Shown: positions 48,756 through 57,529 of the stretch, piece after piece
How the letters are laid out: each line of letters starts with the position of its first letter
How positions within the stretch are numbered: position 1 is the stretch's first letter
DNA from: Ureibacillus xyleni
GTDB taxonomy: Bacteria; Bacillota; Bacilli; Bacillales_A; Planococcaceae
DNA length: 64,000 nt
Assembly: GCF_900217795.1 (NCBI RefSeq)
Contig: NZ_OBMQ01000003.1
Location: 62,001-126,000 of the forward strand
Direction: 5' to 3'
Notes under the pieces: generated by a model
What the model saw: the letters and a program-made list of their open reading frames with translations, nothing else
The model's database searches: none
What the model was told of the DNA's origin: nothing
Made by a program: the position numbers and the translations under genes

Positions 48756-50162
48756 TTATTTGTGGTAAATTTTTATCCAATTAATAAATCTATCTGAACC
48801 AATCGATACTTTATATCCATTTGCCTTAATTGTTACATCATAATTTTCTTTTTCACCATTTTTCTTATACACATTTATGATTTTATCTGCTTCTTTGTAA
48901 GAACCAACAAAATATTTCAACATTTCCCTTAACTTATGTATTTTTCGATATTCTTCTTTTAAATTAGTCCTATATGCCGTCAAACCAATACGCGCTCGAT
49001 ACTCTTGACCATGTTTGTATTCAGGCCCGCTAGAACCATGATCCACAAAATGAATGCCTAGATTTGATGCAACAGGGTACGAAACTTGCCAATCATAATC
49101 ATCTACACTAAAACCTACTTCTCTTGTTAAAATATTTACAGTTTTCTTCCAATCTAAGTTGTATTTACTTTTCACGGTCGCTCCAACCCATCCATCCGCT
49201 TTTGCAGAGCCTTTCGATGGGATATGTTTGATAGTACTTGCCCCTAACCCATATTTCGGCTTCACTATTGAACCTGCCGTTACTGGAGAAGGTAGTACTT
49301 TTGTTCCGACAGGGAGTAAATCATAAATTGGATCATGTAATAGACCACCACTTGCATCTGCTGAACGGTATCGAGGATAAATCGTTCTATAATTTGCAAA
49401 AGCTTGAGAATAGTTGTAGTTGTAATTTTTCCCTTTTGGCGTTTTGAAAACGTAATGAGTTGCTATATCTTTACGAAGAACAAAACCGTAAACATCCCAA
49501 TCTTCATTTCTTAAATGGATAAACTTTGGATCCTTTTGGAAGGCAATGACCTTATGATACACAAAATCATCATTCTCCCTACCAGCATGCAGCGTTTCCC
49601 CTTTTTTAAAGGTCCCTACTACTTTGCTTTTCGTATCGAGTGCAGAATATACTTTAGTATCTACTTTAGCTGTATAGGCTTCGGCATACGTGTCCGTATA
49701 ATCATTCGTTGTATATTCAATACGATATGAAGACTTGGTTGGATACTTTTTGGCTGGTTCTTTTTGTGGTACAGGTTGAATGACTTCTTCATTTCCAGTT
49801 ATTTCCTGCTCCTCATCCATTATCCAATCATTCGTATGAGTTTGTTCTACTGGTGTTGTGACAGGAAACTTTAAAAATTTTGTCTCCACATTTCCAAAAG
49901 CAAAGTGAGGTACATCGTCAAGTTTAACTCTTGTCCATTCACTACCAGATCCCCACGTTTGAACCTTCATTCCCTTAGGCAAAGTTTTTATTACTTCACT
50001 ATTTGTATTTAAATCTACATATACATTTACATCTTCTATTAATGTAGCTTCAATATAATCACTTGCATAAACTTTTTTTGAAAAACTTTCCTGAGTAAGT
50101 AAAAAAATAAAAATGAGAGATAAGAAAAGGAACAAACTTGATTTTTCTTTACTAAATTTCAA
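48756..50162 (-). CDS. Exported SH3-domain cell-wall protein, C-terminal domain unknown
   Basis: About 468 residues. Start chosen at TTG 50162, 8 nt after AAGGAGG; the longer reading puts this site inside the gene. Signal peptide MKFSKEKSSLFLFLSLIFIF ending near SKKVYASD. Two bacterial SH3-like segments: about 35-95 (ATLIEDVNVYVDLNTNSEVI) and 165-230 (KVDTKVYSALDTKSKVVGTF), which usually bind peptidoglycan. The last 200 residues (YDWQVSYPVASNLGIHFVDH and onward) are not recognised. Probably wall-associated. Confidence 0.78.
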   Translation of the reverse strand: MKFSKEKSSLFLFLSLIFIFLLTQESFSKKVYASDYIEATLIEDVNVYVDLNTNSEVIKTLPKGMKVQTWGSGSEWTRVKLDDVPHFAFGNVETKFLKFPVTTPVEQTHTNDWIMDEEQEITGNEEVIQPVPQKEPAKKYPTKSSYRIEYTTNDYTDTYAEAYTAKVDTKVYSALDTKSKVVGTFKKGETLHAGRENDDFVYHKVIAFQKDPKFIHLRNEDWDVYGFVLRKDIATHYVFKTPKGKNYNYNYSQAFANYRTIYPRYRSADASGGLLHDPIYDLLPVGTKVLPSPVTAGSIVKPKYGLGASTIKHIPSKGSAKADGWVGATVKSKYNLDWKKTVNILTREVGFSVDDYDWQVSYPVASNLGIHFVDHGSSGPEYKHGQEYRARIGLTAYRTNLKEEYRKIHKLREMLKYFVGSYKEADKIINVYKKNGEKENYDVTIKANGYKVSIGSDRFINWIKIYHK

Positions 50163-50314
50163 ATTAATAATCCTCCTTGTATTATTTTTACCTAATTTAT
50201 ACAATTATGGTTGGGAATAGTTTATCAAACTTAAGAATTATTGTAAAAGAGTTTTTTGTTTAGGTAATATTATTTTCTAAAACGTTTATGTCATTAATGA
50301 GTGCAATTGAAAAA

Positions 50315-50334
50315 GCACCCTCAGTTGAGAGTGC
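50315..50334 (-). terminator. Terminator after the PD-(D/E)XK gene
   Basis: GCACCCTC pairs with GAGAGTGC in a compact hairpin followed by T5 on the minus strand. Confidence 0.75.
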
Positions 50335-50343
50335 AATTAATAA

Positions 50344-51339
50344 TCATCTATTCATGCGGTTTTGAAACTGATTCCAAATCACTCGATGCTTTTGAAACCA
50401 ATCGAACAATTTCTTTGCTTTGTCTTGGGCCTCAAATACAGTTGGTTGAACTTCATCATAAAATAGATGCGGATTTATCGGAGTAATTGGCATTCTAATG
50501 ACTACAGCCGCTTTACCTGCCCGTTGAATGACCATATCCTCCTCAACATAATCTTTGAATGCTAAAATAAAGTCTTCCGCTTTTTCCTTTAACTTTTCAA
50601 CTTGTATGTCAACCGCTCCATGAACAAACTTGTGATAGATAAATACGTCTTTAGGTAATGCACTTTTTCCTAAGCCGATAAATGTCGCGGCAGGCCCTTT
50701 TTCTCCTGGCTTCGGCATTGTTAACTCAGGGTACCGGCTCGTCACATCTTTCCAATAATTTAACCAAAAGTTCGTAATTCCCTGATTGACTTCTGTTGGG
50801 ACATATTCTCCCCCATTACCGCTTCTTACACCACTGGATTTGTATTTTTCTATACCTTTACGGAGCACATTTATTTTATAAGCTGCACGTTGACCTAAAT
50901 CACTTTGCTGGCTATAAAATTCGATTACTTGTTCAAACGTTATGTAATAGTGAAATTTATGTATAGCCTGATAACGCTCAATGTATTCCTGAGGAGCAAA
51001 CAAAACCGTGTAACATTCCGCGCATTTTCCACGTCGAACATACTCTGCAGCACGTTTTGTATAGTCTTCTGCCTGTTTTTTTTGGAAGTTTGCATTTATT
51101 TTATTTTCAATTAAAAATAACATTTCTCCCTTTTCACCTTCAAAAGCGATTTCTAAATCCGATTCCCGCTCAAGTTCAAATACGGAATGGTCTGTGCGTA
51201 CTACTTTCCCAATACAATGATTTAATCCTATAGTTTTAGTTAAAAACCATTTATAAAAAACTTCTGATGAGTAAAACTCTTCCAAAAACAATAAATCAAT
51301 ATGTAGTTCACGTACTTTATAATTCAAGATTGGTTCCAT
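50344..51339 (-). CDS. PD-(D/E)XK nuclease superfamily protein
   Basis: 331 residues. SDLEIAFEGEKGEMLFLIENKI (about 60-80) has the Asp ... Glu-x-Lys arrangement of PD-(D/E)XK nucleases, with a following QAEDYTKRAAEYV helix. The C-terminal half (FIYHKFVHGAVDIQVEKLK) may bind substrate. Relatives include restriction- and defence-associated nucleases, but no partner gene is adjacent. Ribosome site AAGGAG. Confidence 0.75.
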   Translation of the reverse strand: MEPILNYKVRELHIDLLFLEEFYSSEVFYKWFLTKTIGLNHCIGKVVRTDHSVFELERESDLEIAFEGEKGEMLFLIENKINANFQKKQAEDYTKRAAEYVRRGKCAECYTVLFAPQEYIERYQAIHKFHYYITFEQVIEFYSQQSDLGQRAAYKINVLRKGIEKYKSSGVRSGNGGEYVPTEVNQGITNFWLNYWKDVTSRYPELTMPKPGEKGPAATFIGLGKSALPKDVFIYHKFVHGAVDIQVEKLKEKAEDFILAFKDYVEEDMVIQRAGKAAVVIRMPITPINPHLFYDEVQPTVFEAQDKAKKLFDWFQKHRVIWNQFQNRMNR

Positions 51340-51413
51340 CGTATATCTCCTTTTTATGTGGCGATAATTAATTATTTGATAAAACTAGGAGAATTCCCTT
51401 CATAAAATAAAAA

Positions 51414-51445
51414 GCTTCAAATCCTAATAACTAGAAATTTGAAGC
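51414..51445 (-). terminator. Terminator after the MBL-fold gene
   Basis: GCTTCAAAT pairs with ATTTGAAGC; TTTTTATTTT follows on the minus strand. Confidence 0.82.
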
Positions 51446-51459
51446 CTCCATTTAATTTA

Positions 51460-52284
51460 TTACGTATTAAATAAGGTCCCATCAAGAGCTTTTATATATC
51501 TTTCTCCTGATTCTATGACTCTTTGTTTTGCCTCTTCTTTGATTATGCGATGAAAAGCATCATACAATCGACTAAACTCAATATTCCTTATATCATTTAA
51601 GATTCTTTCGACAGTTGAACTTGGTAAAGGGATAAAATTAGCATAACTATACATAAAAGATACCCATTGACGATCTGCCACAACCCGAACAATATCTCCA
51701 GTAAGTAAAATCCCTTTTTGTGCATGACCATTTTGCCACTCTAAAATTGTAGCGCCTTTATAATGGCCTCCCAAGCGATGAAGAACGATACCTTCTTGTA
51801 ATTCTAATGACTCACCAGACCAGAAAATGATGTTATCACTTTGTCTCGTTACCCATTCTTTATCATCTTCATGAATATAAATTGGCGCATTGAAAGCTTC
51901 TGCCCATTCAACTTGACTAGAATAATAATGTGGATGTGATAACGCAATGGCATCGATTCCACCTAATTCTTTGATTTTTTCAATCGTATGTGGGTCTAGG
52001 AATGTTATACAATCCCACAACACATTATAACCTTTGTCTTGTACAAGATACGCTGTCTGGCCAATACCAAAACTCGGGGTCGTATTAATACTATGCAACC
52101 CCTCTTCTTCTAAGTTAATACTATTTTTATAGATACCTGATTCCACCATTTGACTTAAGGTAGTCCAACTTTGACCCATTGAACTTACATATTGTCTTTC
52201 TTCTGTACAAATAACACAGTAACTAGGTACCTCATTTGTACGCTCATACTGTACCCCACACGTCTCACAAATATAATGAACCAT
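51460..52284 (-). CDS. MBL-fold hydrolase with N-terminal zinc ribbon
   Basis: 274 residues. N-terminal YICETCGVQYERTNEVPSYC supplies a CxxC...CxxC rubredoxin-like zinc ribbon. A metallo-beta-lactamase-like fold follows: VLWDCITFLD, ALSHPHYYSSQVEWAEAF (HPHYYS replacing the usual HxHxDH), LHRLGGHYKGATILEW and LLTGDIVRV. Loss of the canonical HxHxDH Asp suggests altered metal chemistry. Substrate unknown. Confidence 0.75.
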   Translation of the reverse strand: MVHYICETCGVQYERTNEVPSYCVICTEERQYVSSMGQSWTTLSQMVESGIYKNSINLEEEGLHSINTTPSFGIGQTAYLVQDKGYNVLWDCITFLDPHTIEKIKELGGIDAIALSHPHYYSSQVEWAEAFNAPIYIHEDDKEWVTRQSDNIIFWSGESLELQEGIVLHRLGGHYKGATILEWQNGHAQKGILLTGDIVRVVADRQWVSFMYSYANFIPLPSSTVERILNDIRNIEFSRLYDAFHRIIKEEAKQRVIESGERYIKALDGTLFNT

Positions 52285-52325
52285 AAACTATTCTCCCTTA
52301 GCATCAAAAATTGTTTTTAAACTTT

Positions 52326-53270
52326 TCATAAAGGTTTTTTATCTACAGAAGTCCCTTTTTGGAAAAAACGGACATCCTTTAAAAAGTTCGTTCCAATGAC
52401 CCCGGCAATAATAAGAGCAGATCCGATTATATGGTAAATAAATATCTCCTCATTTAATATGATTGCCCCCGCAATAATCGAGACTACCGTAGACATATTG
52501 GAAAACACACTCATTTGTGAAGCTGAAATTTTCGATAATATAAAGTTTGATAACAATGACGTGACAAAAGAAGCGAGAATTCCAAGAAATAAAATCGAAA
52601 ATACGAAATTTAAGTTTGTCCAAGGAGTAAACATAGATTGTAAAGTTTGATTTGAAATATGGGTTACTAGTGAAGCAACATTAAAAAAGATGAACCCAAT
52701 TCCTAGCATAAAAAAGGTAATTTCTAAAGGCTTAAACGACTTTATTAAAGACCGTGTTAGAACTGTATACCCGGACAATGACAAACACGAAATCAATAGT
52801 AATAAGATACCTGACCAACTGGAAAAGGAAACAGAACTACCTTTCATCATATAGATGTAAATAACACCAAAAACGGATATGAAAATAGAAATTTTCTGTC
52901 CTATTGATGTACGCTCTTTTAAAAAAACGGATGCCATAATGGTCGTAATAATCGGTATCGTTGCAAAAAGGATCCCCGCCTCTGAAGAAGGGACAGATTG
53001 TAATCCAAATGCTTGAAAACTGAAAAAGAACGTCGGATAAAGGATGGTTAACGGTAGTAATTTATAATACTCTTTTATCCTTATATCTACTTTTACAACT
53101 TTTAGTAAAATTAATAAAGAAACTGTCAAAAAAGCAATGGTGAAACGGAACGCTAATGTATCTAGTGGGCTCGATTCAGTCACAGCTGTTTTTGTAAATA
53201 AAAAAGATAAGCCAACAATTAATGCATTTGTAATAGCACCTATATATGCTAAATAAAGTCCATTCCTCAC
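52326..53270 (-). CDS. EamA/DMT family transporter
   Basis: About 314 residues with ten membrane helices in two EamA repeats: LDTLAFRFTIAFLTVSLLIL with SSEAGILFATIPIITTIMAS in the first, and FSNMSTVVSIIAGAIILNEE in the second. Metabolite exporter or uptake carrier, substrate unknown. Start taken as GTG 53270, 9 nt after AAGG; an ATG three codons upstream abuts that site. Confidence 0.85.
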   Translation of the reverse strand: MRNGLYLAYIGAITNALIVGLSFLFTKTAVTESSPLDTLAFRFTIAFLTVSLLILLKVVKVDIRIKEYYKLLPLTILYPTFFFSFQAFGLQSVPSSEAGILFATIPIITTIMASVFLKERTSIGQKISIFISVFGVIYIYMMKGSSVSFSSWSGILLLLISCLSLSGYTVLTRSLIKSFKPLEITFFMLGIGFIFFNVASLVTHISNQTLQSMFTPWTNLNFVFSILFLGILASFVTSLLSNFILSKISASQMSVFSNMSTVVSIIAGAIILNEEIFIYHIIGSALIIAGVIGTNFLKDVRFFQKGTSVDKKPL

Positions 53271-53279
53271 ATAACACAT

Positions 53280-53860
53280 CCTTATCTAATTTTGTCACGA
53301 TTTCATTATACTGAAATTATTTGGAAATAAATTCATACTTTTGAATGAATTTTTTGGAATTAAAAAAATCCTGAATCAACAAACCTTTTCTTAATACTTC
53401 CAATATGAAAAGTAGATCAATTCTCAAGTAATAATGGCGTGATTTTTGAATACTTCCTAATTAAATAATTGTTAATTTATACAGGTTAAAGATTATCAAA
53501 AAGAGGCATGGTTATATGAAAATTATAAAATTATTTACTATATTAAAATGCACACTTTGAAAGATGAAGGCCTGATGTAAGATCCCAACTTTATAGGTAT
53601 AAGGTTAAAACAAATCAAAGCGAATAACATTGGCCCATTGGACATTAAGAGAATTACGTTCTATAGAAAAATTGATACTAGAGGAAAATAGCTTTTAGAG
53701 GGACGGGAAATGGAGCCGAATTTTAACAAATCGGGATGATAACAAATGAGAGAAGTCTTACTATAGTTGTATAAACACACATCATTTCTATCTCAAATAT
53801 ATTTCTTGCTATCCTTACCAAAAAGAAAGTGCAAAAATGATTGATTTGTACTATTTCTAT
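53280..53860. other. Gene-free AT-rich stretch
   Basis: About 580 nt with no ORF above 20 codons that has a ribosome site, no tRNA and no clear hairpin. It may hold decayed DNA, but nothing was recognised. Confidence 0.5.
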
Positions 53861-53888
53861 TTGACTTTTCCATAGGATGATGGATAAT
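53861..53888 (+). promoter_or_regulatory. Candidate promoter of the 36-residue peptide gene
   Basis: TTGACT (53861-53866), 16-nt spacer, GATAAT (53883-53888), 47 nt upstream of the peptide start codon. Confidence 0.55.
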
Positions 53889-53934
53889 TAATAGAATGTA
53901 AGGAATATTAAATTAGAGAGAGAATAGGAGAGAT

Positions 53935-54045
53935 ATGATGTTTGATCAAGTTGCGGTGGGTATTTTACAAGCCCTTACAGTTGTAGCTGTTGTAGCTGTG
54001 GTGGTAATAATTCCTCTTGTTGATACAATGGTACACAAGAATTAA
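53935..54045 (+). CDS. Small hydrophobic membrane peptide (36 residues)
   Basis: ATG at 53935 is preceded by AGGAGAG. The peptide begins MMFDQVAVGILQALTVVAVV and has one uninterrupted membrane helix rich in Val/Ala (about 7-29), then PLVDTMVHKN. A promoter candidate and a strong terminator flank it, so it has the form of a complete unit. It could be a regulatory membrane peptide or a type I toxin-like peptide (inference); no antisense RNA was identified. Confidence 0.65.
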   Translation: MMFDQVAVGILQALTVVAVVAVVVIIPLVDTMVHKN

Positions 54046-54078
54046 AGAAGCTAAAACAAAACTCAGCACTGAAAATGA

Positions 54079-54121
54079 AAAGCCGGTGATATTTTACTCG
54101 TTGTAAAATTCCACCGGCTTT
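54079..54121 (+). terminator. Terminator after the 36-residue peptide gene
   Basis: AAAGCCGGTG...GTAAAATTCCACCGGCTTT, a long hairpin with a 5-nt loop, followed by TGATTCTTTT. Confidence 0.88.
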
Positions 54122-54280
54122 GATTCTTTTAACCAAGAAAAAACAAGACCCAATCACTAATCTTAGCTTAGCTCTAGATAAAATAAAAAGAGAACCCTTG
54201 ATATACAAGTAATTAAGATAGACTAATCTTTTCCAAAAAGTTGCATGAGTGTTTAATAATAAGGGTGATTCTTTATAAGT

Positions 54281-54754
54281 TCAAAAACTATTTAACTCCA
54301 ATTTTAAGCTTTCTACAAATTCATTAATTTGTTCCATTTTTACTCTTAGGCATAACGCAGGACCGCATTCTGATGCACTGTTATCATTTACCAAACTTGC
54401 ATCTAACACAAAAATTAATCTAAAAAAAGAATCTCTTTCCTCTCTTTCCTCTTCGGGTATATGAAGAAAACCGAAACCAGGGTAATAATAAGGGCCATAT
54501 TGTGGAACATGATAAATATACAACCCCGGATCATGAAACTCTAGCATACTTAGATGATTACTATCAATGTGTTTTAAATCATCTAATAATTTTAAAAAAT
54601 CTCTTTTTAAACAAGCTATTTCCGAATGAATAACAGGGAAAGATTTACCATATCGGAGATGAATTTGAAATTTTACACTCTGATCATTAACTAATTTTAA
54701 ATTTATTTCAACTTCACAATTAGGTTGATAACTGTACTCTTTTAATTTAGCCAT
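54281..54754 (-). CDS. Hypothetical protein, possible immunity protein
   Basis: 157 residues, start ATG 54754 after AAAGGGTG. Mixed strand/helix sequence: KLKEYSYQPNCEVEINLKLV, HVPQYGPYYYPGFGFLHIPE (unusually Tyr/Pro-rich) and a C-terminal helix MEQINEFVESLKLELNS. It is reminiscent of small immunity proteins of polymorphic toxins, and it lies 143 nt downstream of a toxin-tail remnant in the same orientation. The family is not recognised, so the immunity role is inference from position. Confidence 0.6.
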   Translation of the reverse strand: MAKLKEYSYQPNCEVEINLKLVNDQSVKFQIHLRYGKSFPVIHSEIACLKRDFLKLLDDLKHIDSNHLSMLEFHDPGLYIYHVPQYGPYYYPGFGFLHIPEEEREERDSFFRLIFVLDASLVNDNSASECGPALCLRVKMEQINEFVESLKLELNSF

Positions 54755-54896
54755 TAATAAATCACCCTTTTTTATGAGTAAGTAGATAAAATACAACAAT
54801 CCACAGTAATAATACCATGGATTGCTGTATTACTTTATGAATTTTCAGGAAAATGACTATATTAATTAAACATTTCCCCGAAAAGAACTTTTATGA

Positions 54897-55268
54897 TCAA
54901 TCAATATCTCCAACATACTGCCAAGTACTTTTAATCCATTTAGTTTTCTGATGGGTTTCAGGGTATACTGTATCGATTAAATCTGTATTTGGTCTCAATA
55001 ATACAGCAGTTTTTTGACCTACTGTAGCGTTCTGATCCCAAGCAATACGTTCACGACTCCACCCATCTACATATTTCGTACCTTTAGTCAAAGCGTCAAC
55101 TATCATTTTTCCAGTAATTTTACGATCTACAGCTTGGTCTGCAGCATGAGAAGCTATTTTAACTACACGCCCTGCTGAAGTTCCTACAATATATGTAACG
55201 CCTTTTCTTATTACAAGTGTTGCCAGTAATGGAATAATAGAATAATTGGTGCTACAAATGGTTGCACT
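54897..55268 (-). pseudogene. Remnant of a polymorphic toxin C-terminal domain
   Basis: An open stretch of 123 codons with no start codon at its head: an in-frame TGA lies immediately upstream at 55271-55269. It has the form of a toxin tail. A hydrophobic lead (STNYSIIPLLATLVIRKGVT) precedes ASHAADQAVDRKITGKMIV and DALTKGTKYVDGWSRERIA, then LLRPNTDLIDTVYPETH. The His...Arg-x-Ile-T pattern, AL..G..Y.D and ending DTVYPE resemble DUF4258-like RNase-fold toxins. The large N-terminal delivery part is absent. A shorter 69-codon reading begins at ATG 55106, without a good ribosome site. Confidence 0.6.
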
Positions 55269-55401
55269 TCAGACTCAGCAATTTACAGGGCTCGATATAC
55301 GTGATGAGCTTGCGTAATTGTTCGCTTTTATGGACTAATCTTAAACGAAGGTCGGCACACAAATAATATTCTATTTTTATATGATCCATTGAAAATAACA
55401 T
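55252..55401 (-). CDS. Possible 49-residue ORF
   Basis: ATG 55401 follows GGAGGG by 5 nt and opens 49 codons (MLFSMDHIKIEYYLCADLRL, then LVHKSEQLRKLITYIE). It overlaps the head of the toxin remnant in another frame. The ribosome site is good, but there is no recognised family; it may be chance or a gene fragment. Confidence 0.3.
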   Translation of the reverse strand: MLFSMDHIKIEYYLCADLRLRLVHKSEQLRKLITYIEPCKLLSLKCNHL

Positions 55402-55823
55402 GGGAGCCCTCCAGTAGTTGCGAGGAATCGTTAGTGGTTAACAAAATAAATATGGAATATTGCTTGCTCTGATAACTTCCGTCCAAAGGAAATGGATTTA
55501 AAAAAATTTTTTTAAAAAATTTAATATAATGAAGCGATAACTAAAATTACACCATTGATTTTAGCTCGTTTCATCCATACGATAAAGTAAAAGCAGATGG
55601 CCAATTAAAGTTGTATTACTTCACTTCTAGACCGTCTGCTTATGCGTTTCAACAAATATTAAAATAATTATTCCAAAGTCATACCCTAATAGAGTAAAAG
55701 TGTAAAAGCATGCATAACTCAGGCATAATCAGCTTTTTCAAGCCACGCACAGCATTTACAATGTATGGTATGTGTAGAATTTGTGTAGAAACTTTTCGTT
55801 TTCTAACAATTCTCAAAAAAAGG
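55402..55823. other. Gene-free stretch with decayed sequence
   Basis: About 420 nt without a supported gene. A 34-codon open segment at about 55560-55664 on the plus strand has no start. The stretch lies between the toxin remnant and the tRNA-linked element and looks like eroded accessory DNA. Confidence 0.4.
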
Positions 55824-55868
55824 AAAATCGCTTCAAACCCTTAACTTTAAAGGGTTTGAAGCGATTTT
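55824..55868. terminator. Strong terminator, likely the ancestral tRNA-Arg terminator
   Basis: AAAATCGCTTCAAACCCTT pairs perfectly with AAGGGTTTGAAGCGATTTT. It begins 33 nt beyond the attL copy of the tRNA 3' part, in the direction of tRNA transcription; before the element inserted it would have lain about 40 nt past the tRNA end. Confidence 0.85.
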
Positions 55869-55901
55869 AAGCTGGTTCAAACTTGTACTATCTGAACCTA
55901 A

Positions 55902-55945
55902 TTACGTCCCAGGAGGGATTCGAACCCCCGACCGTACGCTTAGAA
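55902..55945. repeat. attL: 44-bp direct repeat of tRNA-Arg 3' part
   Basis: Identical over 44 bp to 60425-60468. It covers the tRNA from the anticodon loop (TTCTAAGCG on the minus strand) through the T-arm and discriminator plus 3 nt. Matching ends at T/A on the outer and C/G on the inner side. The upstream half of the tRNA is missing, so this is a displaced fragment and not a gene. Confidence 0.95.
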
Positions 55946-56005
55946 CTAATACTTTATATACCGCGCATTTCCCTACCGTATCAATGTTTAGTCTACGATA
56001 AGTAC

Positions 56006-56033
56006 AACGGTCACTTTTAGAACTTAGACCGTT
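56006..56033. promoter_or_regulatory. Candidate left arm-type integrase sites
   Basis: AACGGTCA at 56006-56013 (inverted TGACCGTT) and AGACCGTT at 56026-56033 (one mismatch), 60-90 nt inside attL. The same octamer occurs twice near attR. Confidence 0.45.
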
Positions 56034-56091
56034 TTCTGCTATTTACAATTATATATGATATTAGTTAAAAGAAAAAGCAAAATCTAATTGC

Positions 56092-56107
56092 TTTTACCAA
56101 CTAAAAC
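56092..56107 (+). repeat. 16-bp repeat, copy 1
   Basis: TTTTACCAACTAAAAC, identical to 57197-57212. The two copies flank the lipoprotein gene within the element. Confidence 0.6.
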
Positions 56108-56182
56108 AAAGAATACAATTACACACCAATTATGGTAAAATTTATATACATATATATCATTTCAGAATGAGGGGTTATGTTT

Positions 56183-57043
56183 ATGAAGAAAAAAACTTTT
56201 CTACTCGCTTTAATAGCCATTTGTTTAATTATTTTAAGCGGTTGTAAATCCGATTTAGAAAAAGTAATAGAGGAAGAAAGAAATTTTATTGATACTACAT
56301 ACACTGATATGTCTATCTTAGAATTAAACGATGAAGAGTTTGATTCTAAATATGAAAAAATTTTAGAAGAGCATAAAGGTCAATACATAAAATGGACGGG
56401 TGAAATCTCACTTATTAATAGCTTATTTAATGAATTAAAATTAAAAGAAGAAGGTCTACCGGAATTAGTTATAGATTTTGAATTTGATATTGCCGATTAC
56501 CTAGAGGAAAACGGTTATACTAAGGGAGATTTAATTACAGTATCTGCACTCTTACACGATTATAATTCAATAGGAGATTACTGGAGCTTGAAAAATGGTA
56601 GGGTTGAAGAAATGCCTAAAAATGCAGAGAAATTAGCAGAAGAATATAGGACAGCTTATGAAAGTAAAAAAGCTATTAAAAACGAACAATTAATTGCGGA
56701 TTTAATTCGTTATGATGTAATTACCACTGAACCAATATATGATAATTCTATTTTATATAAAATTAAAATTGATGAGAAATTTTTAGATATGTCAACATTA
56801 AAGAATATTGTTAAAGAACTTCATACACTTGAAAATTTAGAAAATAATAAATATGATTCTCTATTTATAGATTTCTACTTACCGAATGTTGATTCCTATA
56901 CATCAGAAAATACAATTGCAGAAGCACATATTGCATACACTCAAAAAGGACGCGGACAAGCGATTCTAGAAAAAGAAAATACGTTTGATATTATTATTTA
57001 TAAGGATGGAAAGAGATATAAACAAGAAGTATTTGATTTATAA
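56183..57043 (+). CDS. Lipoprotein cargo gene of the element
   Basis: 286 residues. Signal peptide MKKKTFLLALIAICLIILSG with lipobox LSGC, so the Cys at about 21 is lipidated and the protein sits on the outer face of the membrane. The mature part is acidic. A middle segment (GQYIKWTGEISLINSLFNEL to GDLITVSALLHDYNSIGDYW) reads like an OB-fold. Start ATG 56183 is 8 nt after GAGGGG. Flanked by two copies of a 16-bp repeat, which suggests a cargo module. Family not recognised. Confidence 0.75.
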   Translation: MKKKTFLLALIAICLIILSGCKSDLEKVIEEERNFIDTTYTDMSILELNDEEFDSKYEKILEEHKGQYIKWTGEISLINSLFNELKLKEEGLPELVIDFEFDIADYLEENGYTKGDLITVSALLHDYNSIGDYWSLKNGRVEEMPKNAEKLAEEYRTAYESKKAIKNEQLIADLIRYDVITTEPIYDNSILYKIKIDEKFLDMSTLKNIVKELHTLENLENNKYDSLFIDFYLPNVDSYTSENTIAEAHIAYTQKGRGQAILEKENTFDIIIYKDGKRYKQEVFDL

Positions 57044-57196
57044 TTATTTTAGGGGATAGTGTTTACTATCCTCTTTTGTATTTCCCTACCCCACCGTTAA
57101 ACCCCTTTTAATCTTCAAATACCTGTTTCCTAGCTATTTTCTACGTGAAAAATTTTTAGGTTTTATGGTATAAAAATTTGCCCTTATAGCATCTCG

Positions 57197-57212
57197 TTTT
57201 ACCAACTAAAAC
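57197..57212 (+). repeat. 16-bp repeat, copy 2
   Basis: TTTTACCAACTAAAAC, identical to 56092-56107, 109 nt before the first ribbon-helix-helix gene. Confidence 0.6.
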
Positions 57213-57321
57213 CGCGCTGTATCAAGGTTTCCCAAACATTATATTCCTTGTTTTCCTTTTAAGAATGTGCAATACTTCGATATATAAGTATATTAAATTC
57301 TATATTAGAAAGGGGTGAAAT

Positions 57322-57528
57322 ATGGTGCATAAAGAGCAAACGGTAGGTATGTATATAAATCTACCAAAACAACTAAAAGATGATTTTAACCAAATGTTGC
57401 AAAAAAAAGGTGCTTCAATGTCTGCCGTTATTAGATTATTAATTACAGACTATTTAACGGAAAATGGTACACCTTCAAAACCGAAGTTAATAGGTAAAAG
57501 AATTAATAAAAAGAAAGGAAGTGCTTAA
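57322..57528 (+). CDS. Ribbon-helix-helix-like DNA-binding protein 1
   Basis: 68 residues. VGMYINLPKQLKDDFNQMLQ followed by GASMSAVIRLLITDYL fits strand-helix-helix Arc/CopG proteins; a basic tail (GKRINKKKGSA) follows. Such proteins repress plasmid rep or partition genes. Ribosome site AAAGGGGTGA. One nt separates it from the next gene. Confidence 0.75.
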   Translation: MVHKEQTVGMYINLPKQLKDDFNQMLQKKGASMSAVIRLLITDYLTENGTPSKPKLIGKRINKKKGSA

Positions 57529-57529
57529 C

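Noticed and set aside
55560-55664. 34-codon open segment on the plus strand
   Set aside because: Preceded by an in-frame stop, no start codon and no recognised family.
55902-55945. Second tRNA gene
   Set aside because: Only the 3' part of tRNA-Arg is present; the acceptor 5' strand and D-arm are missing, so it is the att fragment.
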